A stretch of DNA of 64,000 nt, from contig CALIBC010000178.1 of the NCBI GenBank assembly GCA_938045615.1, positions 1 to 64,000 of the forward strand, in the 5' to 3' direction. Source of the stretch: an uncultured Clostridia bacterium (GTDB lineage Bacteria > Bacillota > Clostridia > Peptostreptococcales > Anaerovoracaceae). The position numbers were made by a program, and so were the translations under genes. The notes beneath the pieces were generated by a model. That model made no database searches. It was not told the origin of the DNA and saw only the letters and a program-made list of their open reading frames with translations. Position 1 is the stretch's first letter. Every line of letters starts with the position of its first letter. Positions 43,420 through 52,515 of the stretch are shown here, one piece after another.

Positions 43420-44102
43420 TGAATTTTTAACATTCTAAGGAGATTTCACACAGACTTTTTGTCCACCCTTAATCTTATTTCGAAAAAGATTAAACCGATA
43501 CAACCGTCGAATTATCAACAGTCGTACCGGTTTCTATCAACACTTTTTGTCCTATAAACTCCACATCAAAAAATAGACAAAGACGAAGTAGCTATTATGC
43601 CATACCGATTAAAAATCGAGCAAACAAGATTCTCCGGTATAAACCAATTAAACCCCGGAGAATCCCAAATTAGTTCCGGCACCCTAAACGAGTACAAAAC
43701 TTTAGGGCAAAATGCGTGAACTTAACCTTATACAAAAGATAGTTCAATGCCTTTCGCTCTTTTTGTCTTGCTATTTTTCGAAAAAAGGAAGCTAGTTTTA
43801 CACTGATTCCTCGTCAGTCCCGCCTTTCAAAATTTCCCCAACCGCTTTCCCGGGCTACGCTCGTTGAAAAATTGTATCTGCATCTCGTCCACTTTTTCAA
43901 TCCACCTGTCTGAGCTTTGCCCACTCTTCCAATTTATATGTGCATATGCCGGCGGCACTCACTGTTTTCCTATGTTTTTTCTCTCTTTAATCAACTGCGC
44001 TGCCTCTCCTGTCTTTCTTCATTCTCTTCGTTTTATTCTCTTTTATACCGTTCAAGTCACTATCCAATGGCATTTTGAGATGAATCCCGACCGTTCAAAT
44101 CA
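43420..44102. other. Gene-free region downstream of guaB
   Basis: About 680 bases without a credible gene. Near guaB a 43-base stretch (44051-44093) partly repeats the end of guaB (44094-44136). I see no terminator or RNA gene with confidence. Confidence 0.5.
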
Positions 44103-45611
44103 CTATCTGATAGCATTCCCGGATGAATCGCGCAGGATCACATCATGCGCGCCGCCCTCCACTATGGATGTTGCGGACACCGGCGTCAATTTCGCTTTCT
44201 TCTGAAGTTCGGGTATGCTGAGCGCACCGCAGTTGCACATAGTCGATTTGACCTTGTTCAATGAAAGATTCACATTATCGTGAAGCGATCCCGCATACGG
44301 AACGTATGAATCCACACCCTCTTCAAATTTCATCCTCGGATCGCCGCCCAGGTCGTATCTCTGCCAGTTTCTGGCGCGGTTTGAGCCTTCTCCCCAGTAC
44401 TCCTTTACGTAATTTCCGTTTACGTTCAGCTTGTTTGTCGGGGACTCATCAAAACGGGCAAAATATCGTCCAAGCATTATGAAATCGGCACCCATGGCAA
44501 GCGCAAGAGTCATGTGATAATCATATACTATGCCGCCGTCCGAACATATAGGGATATAGACGCCTGTTTTCTCAAAATACTCGTTGCGCGCCGCGGCAAC
44601 CTCTATCACCGATGTTGCCTGACCGCGCCCTATTCCTTTCTGTTCGCGCGTTATGCATATGGAACCTCCCCCGATCCCAACCTTGATAAAATCCGCTCCG
44701 GCTTCGGTAAGAAAATCAAATCCTTCTTTGTCCACAACGTTTCCGGCTCCGATTTTCACCTTGTCTCCGTAAACTTTTCGAACCCATTCCAAAGTTTCTT
44801 TCTGCCATTCGGAATAGCCCTCGGAAGAGTCGATGCACAAAACATCCGCTCCGGCTTCAACCAATGCGGGTATCCTCTCCTTGTAATCCCGCGTATTTAC
44901 GCCCGCACCCACTATAAAGCTCTTGTGCTCGTCAAGATTCTCATTCGGATTGGATTTATGGTTATCGTAATCCTTGCGGAAAACAAAGTGCTTCAACCTG
45001 CCTTCATCGTCAACAACGGGCAAAGCGTTCAGTTTCTTGTCCCAAAGTATGTCGTTTGCTTCGCTGAGCGTACATCCGTCTTTTGCATAGACAAGCTTCT
45101 CAAAAGGCGTCATGAACTCACTGATTTTGGTATCCGGTGACATCCTGCTGACTCTGTAGTCGCGGCTTGTAACAAGGCCCACCATCTTTCCTTCAGGCGT
45201 CCCGTCTTCCGTGATGGCGATCGTAGAGTGCCCAAGCCTTGCTTTCAGATCCACGACATCCTGCATGGTCTGGTCGGGTCTTAAGTTGCTGTCACTTGTC
45301 ACAAAACCCGCCTTATACGCCTTGACCTTTCTAACCATATTCGCCTGCGATTCTATGGCCTGCGAGCAAAATATAAATGAGATGCCGCCCTCTTTTGCAA
45401 GAGCCACGGCCATGTTGTCGTCGGAAACCGCCTGCATGACTGCGGAAACGAGCGGAATATTTGCGCAAAGCGACGGTTCCCCGCCCTTGCTGAACTTGAC
45501 TATCGGCGTCCTTAACGATACATTGTCGACATTCATGACTTTGGTTGTATAACCCGGCACCAACAAATATTCACTGAAGGTCCTGGAAGGTTCTTTGAAA
45601 AAATGAGCCAT
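44103..45611 (-). CDS. guaB: Inosine-5'-monophosphate dehydrogenase
   Basis: This 502-residue enzyme has a catalytic TIM barrel interrupted by a CBS-domain pair (about residues 100-220). The catalytic-loop block GIGGGSICITREQ carries the Cys that attacks IMP, and later blocks CSDGGIVYDYHM and ALAMGADFIMLGRYFA bind the phosphate. It converts IMP to XMP, the committed step to GMP. GGAGGAG precedes the ATG. It is a single gene. The variant resembles the slightly longer IMPDH group of anaerobes. Confidence 0.96.
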   Translation of the reverse strand: MAHFFKEPSRTFSEYLLVPGYTTKVMNVDNVSLRTPIVKFSKGGEPSLCANIPLVSAVMQAVSDDNMAVALAKEGGISFIFCSQAIESQANMVRKVKAYKAGFVTSDSNLRPDQTMQDVVDLKARLGHSTIAITEDGTPEGKMVGLVTSRDYRVSRMSPDTKISEFMTPFEKLVYAKDGCTLSEANDILWDKKLNALPVVDDEGRLKHFVFRKDYDNHKSNPNENLDEHKSFIVGAGVNTRDYKERIPALVEAGADVLCIDSSEGYSEWQKETLEWVRKVYGDKVKIGAGNVVDKEGFDFLTEAGADFIKVGIGGGSICITREQKGIGRGQATSVIEVAAARNEYFEKTGVYIPICSDGGIVYDYHMTLALAMGADFIMLGRYFARFDESPTNKLNVNGNYVKEYWGEGSNRARNWQRYDLGGDPRMKFEEGVDSYVPYAGSLHDNVNLSLNKVKSTMCNCGALSIPELQKKAKLTPVSATSIVEGGAHDVILRDSSGNAIR

Positions 45612-45673
45612 ATCTCCTCCTTATACAATAATACTGTAATGCGTTATTTACGGCATTTATTTTAGCGGATATT

Positions 45674-47029
45674 TTAAACTATTTTCGAACACAAATCAAG
45701 AAAAAAGTCCACCGAACCGCCCATGACGCCACCGCCCGTACCGCGCACATAATACGTATAGGTCTTTCCCTTTGTTACGCGGCCATCGGTGAAACTGAGG
45801 TCATTGCTCCGTGGAACTTTCCCTATCTCCTTCAACTTGCCGTTGAGCCTTTTATATATCCTGTATTTGTCCGGGCTGCCGCTTCTCTTCCAGCGGAGTT
45901 TTATCCCTTCGTTTTCCGTGTATTCCGACGCCACTATCTTGGCGACTCCCACTCCAAAAAAATCATTTATTTTTCCTACCACGGACTTCTCAAAGCCGGT
46001 TGCCGACCGAACGGGCTGGGTTTCGCCGAGGTTTTCTTTCATATATTCCTGTTCGTCTATCACAGCACGCGCGTAATTGAGCAGTCTGACGGTATCGGGA
46101 TAGCGTTTCTTGAAATAGTCTTTCATCACGACCGTTATGATTTTTTTCCCTTTATATTCAGACATCTCCAGCAAGGACGCATTCCCCATATCCCACGTGC
46201 CGGTCTTTCCCCCTCTTATATTGTAAAATTTGAACGGATTTTTTACTTTCTTGTATTTCCGAAAGAACGGGTTTGTGTTCTTGACTTTGACTTTTTTCTT
46301 GTACTTGTTGGTCGGCGGCAACCTGTATACCTTTGTTCTGCATATCTTTCCGACCACATCATATTTGAATGCCTCACTTGCGATCAGCGCCATATCCCTC
46401 ACTGATGAATGATTGCCTTTTTCTATCAACCCGTTTGCGTTGGTGAAGTGCGTGTTGGAACATCCGAGATTCTTTGCCTCTCTGTTCATTTGCTTTGCGA
46501 ACGCATTTTTACTTCCGGCTATGTTGCTGCCCAGCACCGCTGCCGCATCGTTTGCGGAATACAGCAGGGTCGCGTACATCAAATCCTTTACCCTCATTCT
46601 CTCACCGGTCTTCAGGTAAAGTTTGCTTTCCATGACCCTTGTATCCTGTTTCTTGGCGGTGAAATAAGTGTTAAGCGATATCTCGCCGGCTTCGATCTTC
46701 CGCATGACCATAAGAACTGTCATAAGTTTGGTTGTGCTCAGAGGATCCAATTTCTTGTCCGTATTTTTACCGTACATGATGCGCCCTTCATCGACGGAAA
46801 AAACTATGGCCCCATCCGCAGCAACGGCGGGTTTTACCACATTGCTGTCATACGCGGGAGCCTTGTAGTATGTCATGACATGCCGGTTGACCGCCGCATA
46901 TGATGCGGGAGCCAGCAGTGAAACAATGATTAAAATCGGAAGTAAAGTTCTTGCCGTCGATCTCTTCTTCCTGATTTTTTTCCTGTCGCTGTTTTTTCTG
47001 TTTTTTTCATGCTTGTATCTTCTACCCAT
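45674..47029 (-). CDS. D-alanyl-D-alanine carboxypeptidase (low-mass PBP) with C-terminal Fn3-like domain
   Basis: This protein of 451 residues starts with a strongly basic stretch and a membrane or signal segment (TLLPILIIVSLLAPASYA). The S11 peptidase motifs follow: STTK (PLSTTKLMTVLMV), SAN (YSANDAAAVLG) and KTG (GGKTGTWDMG). The last about 90 residues form an Fn3-like domain (GIKLRWKRSGSPDKYRIYKR) instead of the usual PBP5 C domain, which may bind the wall. It trims the D-Ala end of peptidoglycan stem peptides. The ATG at 47029 coincides with the expected transcription start of its promoter, so the mRNA may be leaderless. Confidence 0.9.
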   Translation of the reverse strand: MGRRYKHEKNRKNSDRKKIRKKRSTARTLLPILIIVSLLAPASYAAVNRHVMTYYKAPAYDSNVVKPAVAADGAIVFSVDEGRIMYGKNTDKKLDPLSTTKLMTVLMVMRKIEAGEISLNTYFTAKKQDTRVMESKLYLKTGERMRVKDLMYATLLYSANDAAAVLGSNIAGSKNAFAKQMNREAKNLGCSNTHFTNANGLIEKGNHSSVRDMALIASEAFKYDVVGKICRTKVYRLPPTNKYKKKVKVKNTNPFFRKYKKVKNPFKFYNIRGGKTGTWDMGNASLLEMSEYKGKKIITVVMKDYFKKRYPDTVRLLNYARAVIDEQEYMKENLGETQPVRSATGFEKSVVGKINDFFGVGVAKIVASEYTENEGIKLRWKRSGSPDKYRIYKRLNGKLKEIGKVPRSNDLSFTDGRVTKGKTYTYYVRGTGGGVMGGSVDFFLDLCSKIV

Positions 47030-47035
47030 GCGGAT

Positions 47036-47064
47036 ATTATACACCACAAAATTCAAGGTGTCTA
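47036..47064 (-). promoter_or_regulatory. Promoter of the carboxypeptidase gene
   Basis: TAGACA (47064-47059), 17 bases, TATAAT (47041-47036). The predicted start, seven bases on, is the A of the ATG at 47029. Confidence 0.7.
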
Positions 47065-47077
47065 TTTAATGCAGAAA

Positions 47078-47106
47078 TTGACATTACTGCTTTATTGTAT
47101 TATATT
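47078..47106 (+). promoter_or_regulatory. Promoter of the MFS transporter gene
   Basis: TTGACA (47078-47083), 17 bases, TATATT (47101-47106). The predicted start, seven bases on, is the A of the ATG at 47113. It is divergent from, and does not overlap, the carboxypeptidase promoter. Confidence 0.7.
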
Positions 47107-47112
47107 CAATGA

Positions 47113-48408
47113 ATGAAGATGTTTAGGCAGTACAGTAATTTACCGATTGAAATATATTATCTTTCCTTCTCGAGGATCATCACGGAAATGGGCATGATGT
47201 TCGTCTTTCCTTTCATGTCGCTGCTTCTCACGGAACGTCTCGGATTTTCCAAGGTTGAGACCGGCTACTTTCTGTTTGTTGCCGCCGCCGGAAATATCGC
47301 AGGGTCGCTCGCCGGGGGCAAGTGGGCCGACATGTACGGACGCAAACGTGTATACTCATATCTTTCTTTGCTTACGATTATCTCCATGATCATCGCCGGA
47401 CTTATATGCACAAGGCGTCTTGTGATGCTGCCCATATTCATTTCCTATTCCGCAACCAGTGCGCTTATGCCGACGGTTTTTGCCATGATAGTGGACAACT
47501 CCTGTACCAAAAACAGAAGTGAATCCTTCTCTCTTCTCCACCTTGCCGGCAATCTGGGTTGCGCCCTGGGGCCTATTTTGGCAGGACTTCTTTTCTATGA
47601 TCATATGCCTTGGGTATTCTTCTGTCAGGCTATATTTTTTCTGATGGCGTTTGTTGTGATTTCCTTGAAAGTCAATGACCTATATCACGTCGATCATTGC
47701 AAAACCTCAAAATCTGCCGTGACCGAGTACCGTTACCCAAGCGCTGCGGACGGTGGTGCGGCGCATGGAGCTGTGGACGGCAAGGGTGCTGCGAACGGAG
47801 CCGCGGACGGCGGGGAGAGCTCGCACTCTTCCCGATACGTGCTGTGTGGCATGCTTTCGATCCTTGCGCTTCTCACAGGATGCTATATTGCAATGAACTA
47901 TGTATTCCCCCTCCAATTGGACTCCCTGTATGGGCTGCACATGGGCTCGCGACTTTCTTCTGCGGTCTGGGCAATCAACGCTTTCGCAGTTTTGATTCTT
48001 ACTCCGTTTCTGACTTGGTTGGTCAAAAGGCGTTCCCCCCTGCTCAATATATTTTTTGCAGGCATACTTTTTGCCGCCGGGTTCGGGTTGTATTCATTCG
48101 GCGTCAACAAAATAATCTTCTGCCTGGCTCCTTTCGTCTGGACGTCGGGCGAAGTCCTTCTTACCACCTATTCGGGTGTTTTTCTCGCCTCGGTCGCTCC
48201 CTCCCGCCACGAGGGTCGCCTTATGAGCCTTTATGAATTCGCCCGCGGCATAGGAAAATGTATCGCCCCACTGTTCTTCAGCTATGTCATGACATACGCT
48301 TCCTATAAAACCACATGGATCACCGTTTTTGCGATTTCTCTGATATGCGCCTTGTGTCTGATCCCGTTGCATACATTAAATAAAAGGCAATCACATCAGC
48401 AGAAATGA
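47113..48408 (+). CDS. Major facilitator superfamily transporter
   Basis: This 431-residue protein has about twelve membrane helices. The loop after helix 2 has GGKWADMYGRKRVYSY, the MFS signature G-x-x-x-D-x-x-G-R-K-R. A hydrophilic loop of about 50 residues near the middle is made of Ala/Gly/Asp-rich near-repeats (AADGGAAHGAVDGKGAANGAADGG). The substrate is unknown; drug efflux is common in this group. No ribosome site precedes the ATG, in line with a leaderless mRNA. It converges with the polysaccharide deacetylase gene. Confidence 0.85.
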   Translation: MKMFRQYSNLPIEIYYLSFSRIITEMGMMFVFPFMSLLLTERLGFSKVETGYFLFVAAAGNIAGSLAGGKWADMYGRKRVYSYLSLLTIISMIIAGLICTRRLVMLPIFISYSATSALMPTVFAMIVDNSCTKNRSESFSLLHLAGNLGCALGPILAGLLFYDHMPWVFFCQAIFFLMAFVVISLKVNDLYHVDHCKTSKSAVTEYRYPSAADGGAAHGAVDGKGAANGAADGGESSHSSRYVLCGMLSILALLTGCYIAMNYVFPLQLDSLYGLHMGSRLSSAVWAINAFAVLILTPFLTWLVKRRSPLLNIFFAGILFAAGFGLYSFGVNKIIFCLAPFVWTSGEVLLTTYSGVFLASVAPSRHEGRLMSLYEFARGIGKCIAPLFFSYVMTYASYKTTWITVFAISLICALCLIPLHTLNKRQSHQQK

Positions 48409-48473
48409 GCAGATGATAAAACCGAGTGAAAATTCGGATGTATGCGAAGCTGTGTTTGCCGCATGCTTTCTTC

Positions 48474-49634
48474 TCAATTCACCGCATCCGCAAAGGCTTT
48501 GAGCGATTGTCCTTCAGACATTCTGACCCTATTGAGCGCCATTGGGTCGTCTCCCGGTCTCACCTTTCCGTATGCCGTTGTGACAGCACATATGAAACCC
48601 GCCTTGCTCACATATTTTTCCGTCTTTTTGGTGACATCTCCGAACGGATATGCCAACGCTTGCGTGTTTCTGCATATATGCTGCGATCTTTTGAGATCCT
48701 TTACAACTTCCTTTTCCGTCAAAGCTGTCATTACACCGCCGTGTCCTATCCTGCCGCCGGGTCTGTGCATGTTATGCGTGTGCGACTGATATTGCACGTA
48801 CTTGCTTGCGTATTTTTCCACGAGCGTTGTTCCGCCCTTTGAGGTTATCAGAAACGATGTTGCCGGAATCCTATACTTTTCGAGCAAAGGTTTTCCGTAC
48901 TTAAAAAAACTTTTTGCTCCATCGTCAAAGGTAATGACTATGCTCTTATCAGGCAGAACAAGCTTTCCGTCCACGTAGTCTCTTACTTCCTCCCATGTAG
49001 GGTAGTAATAATGATTCTTGTTCAGGTATTTCAGTTCAGCTTCAAGATCCCCTGTGGAAATGAAATTGGCATTTACACCCGCATCTTTTCTCCCCGACGG
49101 GTATACGTAGTGATACATACATATAGCCACGCCTTTTGTCTTGATTTTTTTGTTGGGAAGTACCGTCACATATACCGATTTTGAGTCCAAAACATTTGAA
49201 TTTTTATCTGCCAGCTTGTATTCGACCTTGTACTCTCCCGCATATTTAAACTTTATCCTCGGTGTCTTTGGGGAGCTTCCGGCGCTTGAGTCGTTTTTTT
49301 CAGCAGAAGCCTTCAGAATTACAGGTTCAAATTCTTTTTTGAGGTTTTTATTCGATGTCGGTCTTGCCGAAATCTCAACTCTTTCAGACGAGTCTTTTTC
49401 GGATGCGCCTTTGTTTTCATCGTGCTCACCGATGATGCTGCACTGCGGCATAGAAATATACTTTCCTATCTTCACCTCTTTTTCACTCGTATCATCCAGA
49501 GTCAGCCTTGCGGAATGCTTTTCCGGTTTCCCCGTTGCCTCTCCGCCGCCGGAATTCCTTTGGAAACTTTTGAAAACTAATATGCTGCACCCTATAAGTA
49601 GCAAAATCAGTACACCTGCCAATAATCTTCTCAT
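48474..49634 (-). CDS. Membrane-anchored polysaccharide deacetylase (NodB family)
   Basis: This protein of 386 residues has an N-terminal membrane anchor (LLAGVLILLLIGCSILVF), a linker and Ig-like part (about residues 30-165), then a NodB domain: SIVITFDDGAKSFF (catalytic Asp and metal Asp), SHTHNMHRPGG (metal His pair) and ALAYPFGDVTKK. It probably removes acetyl groups from an extracellular polysaccharide or peptidoglycan. The ATG at 49634 is chosen because GGGGAG lies nine bases upstream. It is a single gene. Confidence 0.9.
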   Translation of the reverse strand: MRRLLAGVLILLLIGCSILVFKSFQRNSGGGEATGKPEKHSARLTLDDTSEKEVKIGKYISMPQCSIIGEHDENKGASEKDSSERVEISARPTSNKNLKKEFEPVILKASAEKNDSSAGSSPKTPRIKFKYAGEYKVEYKLADKNSNVLDSKSVYVTVLPNKKIKTKGVAICMYHYVYPSGRKDAGVNANFISTGDLEAELKYLNKNHYYYPTWEEVRDYVDGKLVLPDKSIVITFDDGAKSFFKYGKPLLEKYRIPATSFLITSKGGTTLVEKYASKYVQYQSHTHNMHRPGGRIGHGGVMTALTEKEVVKDLKRSQHICRNTQALAYPFGDVTKKTEKYVSKAGFICAVTTAYGKVRPGDDPMALNRVRMSEGQSLKAFADAVN

Positions 49635-49733
49635 ATCTCTCATCTCCCCTGCGATTTATCGTCTTCGCCACAATTTGTCATCTTCGCCGCATCGATAGAT
49701 CCATTCTATTCTTTATCTCTATTCTTCATTCCG

Positions 49734-51002
49734 TTATCTGTTCATCTCCTTTGCCCTCGCATCCTTCAACCTGCGTAGCGCCACTGCCAAGTAGAGTTCA
49801 TTGCGGAACGGAGATCTATGAATATCATCGTTAAACAAGGCATTTGCCTTCCTTATACGATAAAGGATCGTGTTTCTGTGCATGTATGTCAATTCTGCTG
49901 CGCGCTTAACCTCAAAGTCGGCATCCAAAAGATATGCCGCAAGTGTTTCCGCAAGTTCAAAATCTTTGTCCGAAGCGAGTGGTTCCATTATCTTCAGCAG
50001 CAATTCAGCCTCTTCATTTTGCTCATCCTCAAGCAGCCTCGCGCATCGCCGGGCAAATCTCATATGCGAAGATGAAATCATCTCCCTGTGCGGGAATATG
50101 GTCATTACCTCACTTCGGATCTTTCGCATAAGCCTATAATTGTGGCCGTAATCTTCGATATCCGCAACGTTTGCAAAAATGAAAAAAACAATATCGTTTT
50201 CACAGCCGCAGATATCGCCTATCTTCTTTATGTGGTCGTACTCCCACATCTTGCAGTCATGCCGCCTGAGCGATCGGCGCGCGTTTTTCCCCGAATACTG
50301 ACTGAAATCCGGATTCTTTGCCATGATAACTATTTCACCGTTTTGCACATCCGCAACGTTAGGAATTCCCGAGCTTTCGAGATATTTTTTTACACGTGCA
50401 TGATGCTCCGTCGTCAGATGTTTTTTACTGTCGCGGCATGTCATGACGATCATGCAATCAAACTCACTTGCCGACATAAGAAGGTTCCTTGCGGATTCGC
50501 CCGAGACGGGAGCTTTCTCATCGATAACGGCTGAAATCAGGTCTTTGCCCCATCTGGATTCGCCTTTACAACTGTTCTTGTGGCTCTTTTCCGATTGTTT
50601 GTCGGTTATTACGGCTTCCATTACATCGGCTATTACATCGCTGTAAACAAGCCCCATATCGTCACCACGCAAAACGATTACGGGAAAATTGCACGCATTT
50701 GCCGTCTCTATCAGCCTTTCATCTATTCCTTTCAGAATTATATCCGAGTAAAAAAGTATAAGTCCCACATCACCGCTCTTCTTGCAATGACGTATTATCC
50801 TGCACTGCTCATCGACGTCGTCTTTTGCACAATAAAAAGACGTTATTGTCATCTCGTTTGGTATATAAAAATTGTCTTCGTAATCGTCAAACTCCAGAAC
50901 AGATATGCTTGCGACTATACTGTCAAGACCCTTTTCCCCCGCAACCACTCTTCCCGAGCGAAGAGAAGGCAGTTCAAGGCAGTCTCTTACCGTAACACTC
51001 AT
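49734..51002 (-). CDS. PucR-family transcriptional regulator
   Basis: This protein of 422 residues has the N-terminal PucR/PurC-like domain (SVTVRDCLELPSLRSGRVVAG through about residue 125) and the C-terminal helix-turn-helix AAELTYMHRNTILYRIRKA typical of PucR/CdaR regulators. Relatives sense purine, hydantoin or related nitrogen compounds. The ATG at 51002 follows AGGTGG; the frame stays open 65 codons upstream without a ribosome site. It is divergent from a codB-like permease gene, its likely target. Confidence 0.92.
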   Translation of the reverse strand: MSVTVRDCLELPSLRSGRVVAGEKGLDSIVASISVLEFDDYEDNFYIPNEMTITSFYCAKDDVDEQCRIIRHCKKSGDVGLILFYSDIILKGIDERLIETANACNFPVIVLRGDDMGLVYSDVIADVMEAVITDKQSEKSHKNSCKGESRWGKDLISAVIDEKAPVSGESARNLLMSASEFDCMIVMTCRDSKKHLTTEHHARVKKYLESSGIPNVADVQNGEIVIMAKNPDFSQYSGKNARRSLRRHDCKMWEYDHIKKIGDICGCENDIVFFIFANVADIEDYGHNYRLMRKIRSEVMTIFPHREMISSSHMRFARRCARLLEDEQNEEAELLLKIMEPLASDKDFELAETLAAYLLDADFEVKRAAELTYMHRNTILYRIRKANALFNDDIHRSPFRNELYLAVALRRLKDARAKEMNR

Positions 51003-51210
51003 GCCGAATCCACCTACTTCCCGATTGATTCTCCTCTCTCTGTACTTAAGTATAAATTTTACTTCAAATGTAAAGCAATAGCAACTTCTTTGTTTGCGCA
51101 CACAGAATCCATTGCTTTCTTTGTTGTCGTGCCAAAAGATTTTCTTCTCGATCTCTGTTAAGATTAAGATATAGTTGTAGCTAGGAAAATGATTCATAAG
51201 GAGGTATTTT

Positions 51211-52476
51211 ATGAGTAAGAATCAAACAGAGTCAAACGCTTTGAGTCCCAAGACACCCGAGCAGCGTCAAAGCTGGTTGTCGCTCGCCTTTGTTCAGGCC
51301 GGGATCTGTGTATGTATTCCTTCGTTTCTTGAGGGTGCCCTTCTCGCCGGCAAAATGCCGTTTTGGGAGGCGATAGCCTCGGGAACCGTTGGGTATGTTA
51401 TAGTGGTGGTGATCATGTCCGTTTTGGGCTTTATGGGGAGCGACCTTGGACTCGCCTCATGCTCACTTGCAGAATCCACATTTGGCAGGAAAGGAGCTAG
51501 ATATATAATAAGTGTGGTGTATGCCATCAATTTGGTGGGCTGGTTCGGCATAAACAATCAGGAATGCGCGCAATCTTTTTCCAATTTCATGATGTCGTCT
51601 TTCAACATAGACATACCTGTTGCGGTATCAGGTATAGGTTGGGGGTTGATCATGCTTCTCACCGCAGTCTTCGGTATGAGCGCCATAGAAAAACTGAATG
51701 TCGTCTCCATACCTCTGCTCCTTGCGGTCATGCTTGCGGGCACCGTAATGGCGGTCAAACAGTTCGGGCTTTCGGCGCTCGACAAAGATGTTCCCCGAAC
51801 CATGAGCTTCATGGGCGGTGTTGCGCTTTCTTTTGATTTCTATGCGGTGGGAACCATAACCGCAGCCGATATAACCCGGTTTCAAAGATCCCGCAAAGAT
51901 ACCGTCAAATCAACTATTCTTGGAGTTTTCCCGATGGGTGTTATCACGCTGGTTCTGGGCGCTATGCTGACCAAAATGACTACGGATTATGATATCAGCT
52001 CCGTGCTGATAACGGTGGGACTTCCGATCTTCGGCGTGATATCTCTCATCCTTTCGGCATGGACGACCAATGTCTCAAACGCCTATAGCGCAGGGCTGAA
52101 CTTCGTCATGGTGCTCAACGCTCCCGACAACAGACGAAGAGAGGTGACTGTCGCTGCCGGTGTTGTCGGCATCATTTTGGGACTTTGCGGCATCCTGACA
52201 AGAATTGAAGATGTTTTGAGCATGCTCGCATATTTGGTTTGCCCTGTCGGCGGTATCATGTTTGTGGATTACTTCATAATAGGAAAAGGTAAAGCAAAAA
52301 ACTGGCATCCCGTACAAGGGTGGAACCTCGTCGGTGTGGCGGCATGGATAATTTCAGTAATAATTTCGTTTGCACTGAAAATAGACTATCTCGGGATCGT
52401 GGCAGCCGCAATAATCTACGCCGCAATAGAGCACTTTGTTCCTTCTCTTTCAAGGGAAACAATGAAATCAGAATAG
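51211..52476 (+). CDS. Cytosine/purine/hydantoin permease (NCS1 family)
   Basis: This 421-residue protein has about twelve membrane helices and the NCS1 pattern, with the long helix 1 block SWLSLAFVQAGICVCIPSFLEG, GWFGINNQECAQSF and DITRFQRSRKDT. CodB-like proteins import cytosine or related bases by cation symport. AAGGAGG precedes the ATG. It is followed after 39 bases by a DUF917 gene, forming a two-gene operon controlled probably by the divergent PucR regulator. The substrate is inferred from the family only. Confidence 0.88.
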   Translation: MSKNQTESNALSPKTPEQRQSWLSLAFVQAGICVCIPSFLEGALLAGKMPFWEAIASGTVGYVIVVVIMSVLGFMGSDLGLASCSLAESTFGRKGARYIISVVYAINLVGWFGINNQECAQSFSNFMMSSFNIDIPVAVSGIGWGLIMLLTAVFGMSAIEKLNVVSIPLLLAVMLAGTVMAVKQFGLSALDKDVPRTMSFMGGVALSFDFYAVGTITAADITRFQRSRKDTVKSTILGVFPMGVITLVLGAMLTKMTTDYDISSVLITVGLPIFGVISLILSAWTTNVSNAYSAGLNFVMVLNAPDNRRREVTVAAGVVGIILGLCGILTRIEDVLSMLAYLVCPVGGIMFVDYFIIGKGKAKNWHPVQGWNLVGVAAWIISVIISFALKIDYLGIVAAAIIYAAIEHFVPSLSRETMKSE

Positions 52477-52515
52477 ATCAGGAAATCAAGAATAAAACGA
52501 TGGGGAGATAGAACG

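Noticed and set aside
44051..44136. Two similar 43-base stretches at the end of guaB
   Set aside because: Only partly alike and probably a small local duplication without function; noted in the region entry only.
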